Origin: an uncultured Phascolarctobacterium sp.
GTDB lineage: Bacteria > Bacillota > Negativicutes > Acidaminococcales > Acidaminococcaceae
Reading direction: 5' to 3'
NCBI GenBank assembly: GCA_937901335.1
Contig: CALCHC010000117.1
Span: 1 to 19,203, forward strand
DNA length: 19,203 nt
Shown: positions 1-4,677 of the stretch, piece after piece
How positions within the stretch are numbered: the stretch's first letter is position 1
Layout of the letters: each line of letters opens with the position of its first letter
Made by a program: the position numbers and the translations under genes
The notes under the pieces: generated by a model
Databases searched by the model: none
Seen by the model: the letters and a program-made list of their open reading frames with translations, nothing else
Told to the model about the DNA's origin: nothing

Positions 1-300
1 GACGCAACATTTTAGTTAAAAATATCGTTGCCCACATATTCGCTTCATAGATGAGAGCAAGTTTTTAGAAATTACAGCTCAGGATGTGTGCTTAACGATA
101 TTTTTCTCGATTATGTTGTTGCTACTCGTCACAATCGTTTCACAGGAAGTAATAGTGCGTGTATTATTTACTTATGGGCAATTATTGGATTAATAAATTT
201 TTAAGATGTAAAGGATTAAGGTTAGCTGTGTCGAAGAAGTAAAGAATTAAATTTTGTAAAACATATGAAATAACTTGAGTGTAATAGATTGGAGCTTGGT
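1..300. other. leader region without a confident gene
   Basis: I see no gene here that I can support. A frame stays open from 20 to 193 on the plus strand and would encode a peptide with a hydrophobic stretch (IMLLLLVTIV), but it has no convincing start or ribosome binding site. A perfect 12-base inverted repeat (18-29 and 94-105) lies inside it. The region is AT-rich and could be the remnant of a gene or the leader of the gene at 301. Confidence 0.5.
18..105. repeat. 12-base inverted repeat with 64-base spacer
   Basis: AAAAATATCGTT at 18-29 is the exact reverse complement of AACGATATTTTT at 94-105. The arms are too far apart for a simple terminator. They could close a larger folded RNA or be the remnant of a mobile element end. 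No function can be assigned. Confidence 0.6.
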
Positions 301-2043
301 ATGGCAAAAGTAGTAGAAGGCTTGAATGATTTAGCGACTATGTATCCAGAAATTGCTAAACAGTGGCATCCAACTGCAAATGGACAATTGTTACCAACCC
401 AAATTGCTTCCAGGACTAATAAAAAATATTTTTGGCTTTGTGAAAATGGACATACATATGAAGCTACTGCTGACCATAGGGTAAGAGGTAGTGGATGTCC
501 TTATTGTGGTAATAAAAAAGTGTTATTGGGATTCAATGATTTAAAAACAAGATATCCTGAATTGTTAGATGAATGGGATTATGAGAATAATGATAAGCAA
601 CCAGAAGAATTTGTTTTTAGTTCGCGAAAAAAAGCAAAGTGGATATGTAAAACTTGTGGTAATAGGTGGGAAGCTTCTATAGATCATAGAACAGGAAAAC
701 GAAAAACAGGATGCCCTGAGTGTGCTAAAAAGTTGCGTGGCGAATTGAAACATAAGTATGCTTTAGAGAATAATGGTTCAATAACAGATCCACTGTTACT
801 AAAAGAGTGGGATTATGCTAAGAATACAAAGGGACCAGAAGCTTATACACCTAGTTGTAATGTAAAAGTATTTTGGAAGTGTTCTGTATGTGGTTATGAA
901 TATGAGTCCAAAATAAATAATCGAGCAAATGGTAAAGGATGCGCATGCTGTGCTAACTTAGTTGTTGTTAAAGGAGTGAATGATTTAGCTACTACACATC
1001 CTAAATTAGCTGCTGAATGGCATCCTACAAAAAATGGAGATTTGACTCCAGATAAGGTAACATATGGTAAAGGTAAGAAGGTTTGGTGGGTATGCTCAGA
1101 AGGGCATGAATATCCAGCGACTATCTTACATAGAAGTCATGGGACAAATTGTCCAATCTGTAATTCAGGTAGGCAAACATCTTTTGCGGAACAAGCAGTC
1201 TTTTTTTATGTTAAGAAACTTTTTGATGATGCTATTAGTAGATATACTGATATATTTAGAAATGGTATGGAGTTAGATATTTACATACCGTCTAGAAAGC
1301 TTGCAATTGAATATGATGGTGAGGCTTGGCATAAACCTGAAAAAGTTAGACGAGAAAAAGAAAAATATCGTATATGTAGAGAAAATGGCATTAGGCTTCT
1401 GAGGCTTAAAGAAAAAAGAAACGACACTGATAGATGGTCAGCAGATGAGATATTGAATATTTCCGGAAATGGTCCAATGTATGAACATAAAAATTTAGCG
1501 ATTTTAATTAGAGCTTTGCTAGACAAGTTAGATTCACGGTCAAATTTTTGGACTAGGAAAAGAATGAGTGATTTACATAGTCCCATTGACATTAATTTAG
1601 AACGTGATGAAATGGAAATACGTTCCTATATGACAAAAATTAAAGGTGACTCTTTAGAGGATTTATTTCCAGAAGTTGCAAAAGAATGGCATCCGACAAA
1701 AAATCTTACTGTAAAACCCAATCAGGTAAAAAGAGGAAGTACAGCAAAATATTGGTGGTTGTGTCCTGTATGTAACAATGAATATAAAGCTTCTGTATAT
1801 CATAGAACCTCCGGAACTGGATATCCGAAGTGTGGTGCGAAGAAAAGTGCTGCTAGTAGAAGCAAAAAAGTTAGTATGATAGATATGGAAACTAATGAAG
1901 TGTTAAAAACTTTTGAGTCAATTTCAGCTGCAGCACAATATATGAATTTTAGAACTACAAGTAATATTACTAGTGTATGTAAAGGTAATAGACCTCATGC
2001 TGGAGGATATTTATGGCGGTATGCTGATGAAATAGAATTGTAG
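301..2043 (+). CDS. zinc-ribbon repeat protein with internal PD-(D/E)XK nuclease domain and C-terminal NUMOD1-like domain
   Basis: The start is placed at ATG 301, 6 bases after GGAG; a TTG at 289 is in frame but less well placed. The protein has 580 residues. Four repeats of about 65 residues resemble the DUF4379/probable zinc-ribbon family (about 7-71, 77-141, 160-218 and 224-288), with the pattern NDL...YPE/HP..A.EWHPT.N and paired CxxC or CxxxH ligands. A nuclease-like block at about 294-376 has the order E297, LDIYIP (D326), AIEYDG (E337, D339) and H344, as in Vsr/DUF559-type PD-(D/E)XK enzymes. A fifth repeat (449-512) follows, then a NUMOD1-like DNA-binding segment (524-577; KTFESISAAAQYMNF, GGYLWRYAD). 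The likely role is site-specific DNA binding and cleavage, in a mobile element or in defence; this is inference. The AT-rich codon use differs from the core genes downstream. Confidence 0.8.
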   Translation: MAKVVEGLNDLATMYPEIAKQWHPTANGQLLPTQIASRTNKKYFWLCENGHTYEATADHRVRGSGCPYCGNKKVLLGFNDLKTRYPELLDEWDYENNDKQPEEFVFSSRKKAKWICKTCGNRWEASIDHRTGKRKTGCPECAKKLRGELKHKYALENNGSITDPLLLKEWDYAKNTKGPEAYTPSCNVKVFWKCSVCGYEYESKINNRANGKGCACCANLVVVKGVNDLATTHPKLAAEWHPTKNGDLTPDKVTYGKGKKVWWVCSEGHEYPATILHRSHGTNCPICNSGRQTSFAEQAVFFYVKKLFDDAISRYTDIFRNGMELDIYIPSRKLAIEYDGEAWHKPEKVRREKEKYRICRENGIRLLRLKEKRNDTDRWSADEILNISGNGPMYEHKNLAILIRALLDKLDSRSNFWTRKRMSDLHSPIDINLERDEMEIRSYMTKIKGDSLEDLFPEVAKEWHPTKNLTVKPNQVKRGSTAKYWWLCPVCNNEYKASVYHRTSGTGYPKCGAKKSAASRSKKVSMIDMETNEVLKTFESISAAAQYMNFRTTSNITSVCKGNRPHAGGYLWRYADEIEL

Positions 2044-2086
2044 TAGATTTGAGTTTGTGTAAATAAAATATTTGGTGGTGTTTAGT

Positions 2087-2752
2087 GTGCGTAGATGTTT
2101 TATGTTATTGTTTTTCTTAATGTTTATGACAAATTCTGCTTTTGCTGCAAAGCAACAATGGATTGATAAAACATATGATTTTAGTGTTCCTAATAGTATG
2201 GTAGTACAGCTTATCATACCGGAGTCGGTAAAGAATGGAATTATAGAACACGAAACAACAGAAATTTTTGATGAGTATCTCAAAGAAAGATTAGCTGATA
2301 AACTTTTAAAAAATAAAATTAACGTTTTTCGGCATGAGGATGCTTTTGAGAATGTTGATTTATTTTGCAAGATAACATTACAGAAGTATATAACCACTAC
2401 TCAATATCAGCAAGGATATTCAATTGTTGAATCAGTTCCTCAAACTAATACTGTACTTAATTCTGATGGTATGTTTAATACTGTAACAACATATAAAACT
2501 GAAACAAAGTATGTTCCTGGAGGTAACTTCCCTGTTGCGTTTATGATGATTAAATATGAACTAGTAGATGTAAAAACATCAAAAATAGTTTGGACTAGAA
2601 TTGATGACGAGGCTAAAGCAAGCCAGGTAAGCCAATTTTTTCATACATCTCCTGAAGCAAGTGACTTGTTTAAGGGAAGTTTAAAAGATTATTTTTCTTC
2701 TATTAGTTCAAAATTAATTAAAGCAAAAAAGAAAAGACTAAAAAATAGTTAA
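2087..2752 (+). CDS. secreted protein of unknown function
   Basis: I prefer the GTG at 2087 because GGTGGTG lies 6 bases upstream; in-frame TTG 2072 and ATG 2102 are alternatives. The 221-residue product begins with a clear signal peptide: RR, a hydrophobic core LLFFLMFM and a cleavage site near AFA|AK at about residue 20. No lipobox cysteine is seen, so it should be a soluble exported protein. The middle alternates strands and includes VDVKTSKIVWTRID (about residues 164-177), a pattern seen in DUF4136-like and similar periplasmic beta proteins. The C-terminus is lysine-rich. It lies 43 bases after the nuclease-like gene in the same AT-rich segment and may share its transcript. I do not recognise the family; only export is well supported. 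Confidence 0.7.
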   Translation: MRRCFMLLFFLMFMTNSAFAAKQQWIDKTYDFSVPNSMVVQLIIPESVKNGIIEHETTEIFDEYLKERLADKLLKNKINVFRHEDAFENVDLFCKITLQKYITTTQYQQGYSIVESVPQTNTVLNSDGMFNTVTTYKTETKYVPGGNFPVAFMMIKYELVDVKTSKIVWTRIDDEAKASQVSQFFHTSPEASDLFKGSLKDYFSSISSKLIKAKKKRLKNS

Positions 2753-2835
2753 TTGGAGTACAGAAGAAATATAAAGACTATGGTTTTGTATATTTTATGG
2801 CGTACACCTACTCCAGCATATAAGTAAACAATTTG

Positions 2836-2864
2836 TTGAATTCTACTAATATTTATAGTAAAAT
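2836..2864 (+). promoter_or_regulatory. promoter of putative antitoxin RNA
   Basis: TTGAAT (2836-2841) and TAAAAT (2859-2864) are spaced by exactly 17 bases on the plus strand. No plus-strand coding region follows, only a short structured stretch ending in a strong terminator. Transcription would start near 2871. Confidence 0.65.
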
Positions 2865-2889
2865 GTAGTTGCAAAAGGTGGATATTGCG

Positions 2890-2903
2890 TATCAAGGTGA
2901 CAC
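2890..2903 (+). repeat. direct repeat copy a (antitoxin loop)
   Basis: TATCAAGGTGACAC matches TATCAAAGTGACAC at 3048-3061 in 13 of 14 positions, in the same orientation. The single difference gives a G-U pair in the RNA duplex, so pairing is kept. This copy lies in the apical loop of the putative antitoxin RNA. Confidence 0.85.
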
Positions 2904-2912
2904 GCAAAAAGT

Positions 2913-2944
2913 AAAAACCTCGGAGTTGCCGCTCCGAGGTTTTT
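2913..2944. terminator. bidirectional terminator shared by convergent RNAs
   Basis: A perfect 13-base stem pairs AAAAACCTCGGAG (2913-2925) with CTCCGAGGTTTTT (2932-2944) around a 6-base loop. U-tracts follow on both strands: TTTTTGTTTT on plus, TTTTTACTTTTT on minus. It can end the antitoxin RNA from the left and the toxin message from the right, and it gives the two RNAs full complementarity at their 3' ends. Confidence 0.9.
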
Positions 2945-2963
2945 GTTTTGGGCTAGCCGTGCG

Positions 2964-3053
2964 CTACAAGTTTCTGTCTAACCACTTGCAAATATAGTTG
3001 CCGGCTACACTTGCCATAACAGAAATAAAAAAGGCAGATATTACTTCTATCAA
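2964..3053 (-). CDS. small hydrophobic peptide, putative type I toxin
   Basis: A 29-codon gene, too short for standard gene calling. It starts with TTG at 3053, 7 bases after a full GGAGG (3065-3061), and ends with TAG at 2966-2964. Residues 4-18 (VISAFFISVMASVAG) form one membrane segment, followed by a polar aromatic/charged tail (NYICKWLDRNL). This is the general build of Fst/Ldr-type toxins and of small unannotated Firmicutes peptides with a similar YICKWLD tail; the latter comparison is from memory. It has its own strong minus-strand promoter, a structured 5' leader and a shared terminator. A convergent RNA is complementary to its translation start. The likely action is membrane insertion and depolarisation when the antitoxin RNA is lost. 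No sequence identity to Fst itself is claimed. Confidence 0.75.
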   Translation of the reverse strand: MIEVISAFFISVMASVAGNYICKWLDRNL

Positions 3054-3061
3054 AGTGACAC
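3048..3061 (+). repeat. direct repeat copy b (toxin start site)
   Basis: TATCAAAGTGACAC is the plus-strand view of the toxin initiation region. On the message it runs from the last G of the Shine-Dalgarno through the UUG start into codon 2. It repeats 2890-2903 with one mismatch and is the predicted antitoxin target. Confidence 0.85.
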
Positions 3062-3094
3062 CTCCTTCCCGCTGGAAAGAGTCACAGCTCTGTA

Positions 3095-3123
3095 ATTATA
3101 ACAAATATGAAGATTGCTAGCAA
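3095..3123 (-). promoter_or_regulatory. promoter of the putative toxin message
   Basis: On the minus strand, TTGCTA (3123-3118) and a perfect TATAAT (3100-3095) are separated by 17 bases, with an extended -10 TG one base before TATAAT. Transcription would begin near 3088 and leave a leader of about 35 nt. This promoter looks stronger than many others in the window. Confidence 0.8.
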
Positions 3124-3199
3124 ATATTTTCAGAATAATCTGGCATATATTGGATTTGTGATAATATAAATATAAAATACAATTTACTATCAAAACAAT

Positions 3200-3230
3200 A
3201 AAGGCGTAACCGCTGAGCGGTTACGCCTTT
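3200..3230. terminator. terminator hairpin downstream of the aminotransferase
   Basis: A 14-base perfect stem pairs AAAGGCGTAACCGC (3200-3213) with GCGGTTACGCCTTT (3217-3230) around a TGA loop. It lies 22 bases beyond the stop of the minus-strand aminotransferase. The U-tract on the minus strand is interrupted (TTTATTGTTTT), so efficiency may be moderate. Confidence 0.75.
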
Positions 3231-3251
3231 TGTACGTTTTCAGATATTTAA

Positions 3252-4445
3252 TTAGTAAGTGTTGCCGGGATATGCTTTGAGTGCTTCGCCTAAAATGTAG
3301 ATAGCTTTTTCCAAATCTTCGGATTTGAGAACATAAGCCAAGCGAGCTTCGTTTACTCCACGAGCAGGATCATTGTAGAAACCATTGCCCGGAGCAAACA
3401 TTACGGTTTCGCCATCGATGTCGAAGTTTTCCAAAGTCCAGATAGCAAATTTTTCTGCGTCGTCAACGGGCAGAGCTACCATTACATAGAATGCGCCTTT
3501 GGGATCACTTGCTGCAACGCCGGGGAGTTTAGCCAAAGCGTTAGCGATGGTGTCACGACGTTTTTTGTATTCTTGGTTAACTTCTTCCAAATAAGTTGCC
3601 GGAGTGTCGTAAAGTGCAGCTGCGCCAACTTGTTCCAAGATGGGGGAGCACAGACGAGCTTGGCAGCATTTGATGATTTCTTTGCCGAAAGCTTTGTTTT
3701 TGCAGATGATGCAACCAATACGAGCACCGCAAGCACTGAAGCGTTTGGAAACGGAGTCAATCATGATTACGTGTTGGTCAAGTTCAGGCATGGTGCCGAA
3801 GCTGCGATATGCACCGTCATAAACGAATTCGCGATAAACTTCGTCAGCGATGAGAGCGAGGTCGTGTTTGAGAACGATGCGGGAAATCATTTCCATTTCT
3901 TCTTCAGTGTATACTACACCAGTGGGGTTACCGGGATTGGTGAGCAGGATTGCTCTGGTGCGCGGAGTGATTTGCGCTTCGATTTCTTCTTGGCTGGGCA
4001 GATGATAACCGTTTTCTACATTGGTTTGTACTGCGTTGATAACAGCACCAAATTCTTTGGCGAAGGTAGTATAGTTAGCATAGTAGGGTTCAAATACCAT
4101 GATTTCATCACCTTGGTCGCACAGAGCCATCGCTGCAAAAATCAGCGCTTCACTACCGCCGTTGGTGATGAAGATATCTTCTAAATCATAGTTGATACCT
4201 TTTTCTTCATAATATTTTTGAATTGCTTTAATCAAAACAGTTTCGCCTTTGGAATCGCTGTAGGCAATAACTTCCGCTTGATAATTGCGGATTGCTTCCA
4301 TAAATTGGGGCGGAGTAGCAATATCAGGTTGGCCGATGTTTAAATGATAAACTTTTTTGCCTGCTGCCTTTGCCGCGTTTGCATAAGGTGCCAGCTTTCT
4401 AATAGGAGATGTAGATAAATTTTGTACGCGTTGAGACAGTTTCAT
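3252..4445 (-). CDS. class I PLP-dependent aminotransferase (aspartate-aminotransferase-like)
   Basis: A 397-residue fold-type I aminotransferase of the COG0436 group. It transfers an amino group between an amino acid and a 2-oxo acid in the cytoplasm using pyridoxal phosphate. Visible landmarks are NIGQPD (36-41), TNGGSEA (94-100; phosphate binding), NPGNPTG (170-176), D201 and Y204 (cofactor contacts), SVSKRFSACGARIG (231-244) with the Schiff-base lysine K234, and R368 in EARLAY for the substrate carboxylate. The length is normal and the protein looks intact. A GAGGGG ribosome site lies 9 bases before ATG 4445. The gene is divergent from leuS and has its own promoter and terminator, so it is probably monocistronic. 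The substrate cannot be read from the sequence; an AspC-type role is only a default guess. Confidence 0.93.
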   Translation of the reverse strand: MKLSQRVQNLSTSPIRKLAPYANAAKAAGKKVYHLNIGQPDIATPPQFMEAIRNYQAEVIAYSDSKGETVLIKAIQKYYEEKGINYDLEDIFITNGGSEALIFAAMALCDQGDEIMVFEPYYANYTTFAKEFGAVINAVQTNVENGYHLPSQEEIEAQITPRTRAILLTNPGNPTGVVYTEEEMEMISRIVLKHDLALIADEVYREFVYDGAYRSFGTMPELDQHVIMIDSVSKRFSACGARIGCIICKNKAFGKEIIKCCQARLCSPILEQVGAAALYDTPATYLEEVNQEYKKRRDTIANALAKLPGVAASDPKGAFYVMVALPVDDAEKFAIWTLENFDIDGETVMFAPGNGFYNDPARGVNEARLAYVLKSEDLEKAIYILGEALKAYPGNTY

Positions 4446-4503
4446 TGTGGATTACCCCTCACATAAATTTTTTCATTCAAGCCTTTTTGGCTACAATAAA
4501 AAT

Positions 4504-4532
4504 ATTATATCTTGAAGAATATGGATTTGCAA
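4504..4532 (-). promoter_or_regulatory. promoter of the aminotransferase gene
   Basis: On the minus strand TTGCAA (4532-4527) is followed after 17 bases by TATAAT (4509-4504). The leader of about 50 nt contains a small AGCC/GGCT hairpin and ends in the GAGGGG ribosome site. Confidence 0.75.
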
Positions 4533-4598
4533 ATTTTTTTAATATCGACAAATTAAATATCTAAAAGTGTAAAGTTTTTACTATAAATTCCCGTTTAA

Positions 4599-4627
4599 TT
4601 GACTTTTTCGTATCGTAGGTTTATAAT
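4599..4627 (+). promoter_or_regulatory. promoter of leuS
   Basis: TTGACT (4599-4604) and TATAAT (4622-4627) are separated by 17 bases, close to the sigma-A consensus. Only about 44 nt remain before ATG 4678, which leaves no room for a T-box leader; leuS appears not to be controlled that way here. Confidence 0.85.
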
Positions 4628-4677
4628 ATTTGAGATAGTTTTATCTTAAAATTTATATAGAAGTCGAGGTTATAGAG

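Larger units (their letters stand above)
2871..2945 (+). ncRNA. putative antisense antitoxin RNA (RNAII-like)
   Basis: A predicted RNA of about 75 nt runs from the promoter at 2836-2864 to the terminator at 2913-2944. Its first hairpin has a perfect 6-base stem, TTGCGT (2885-2890) with ACGCAA (2902-2907), and an 11-base loop ATCAAGGTGAC. The loop and its flanks (2890-2903) repeat, with one change, 3048-3061. There the opposite strand encodes the end of the Shine-Dalgarno, the spacer and the start codon of the small membrane peptide. The RNA can therefore form 14 pairs with the toxin message, one of them G-U, across the translation start. In layout this matches RNAII of the pAD1 par locus. Both ends are inferred from promoter and terminator positions. 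Confidence 0.7.

Noticed and set aside
3150..3232. Second plus-strand small RNA (TTGGAT-N17-TAAAAT then the 3200-3230 hairpin) containing TATCAAA
   Set aside because: The region is AT-rich enough for chance promoters, the product would be under 50 nt, and only 7 bases match the toxin start.
3573..4184. 203-residue plus-strand open frame inside the aminotransferase
   Set aside because: Antisense shadow of a complete, motif-verified aminotransferase.
4628..4677. T-box leader for leuS
   Set aside because: Only about 44 nt separate promoter and start, with no T-box sequence or terminator.
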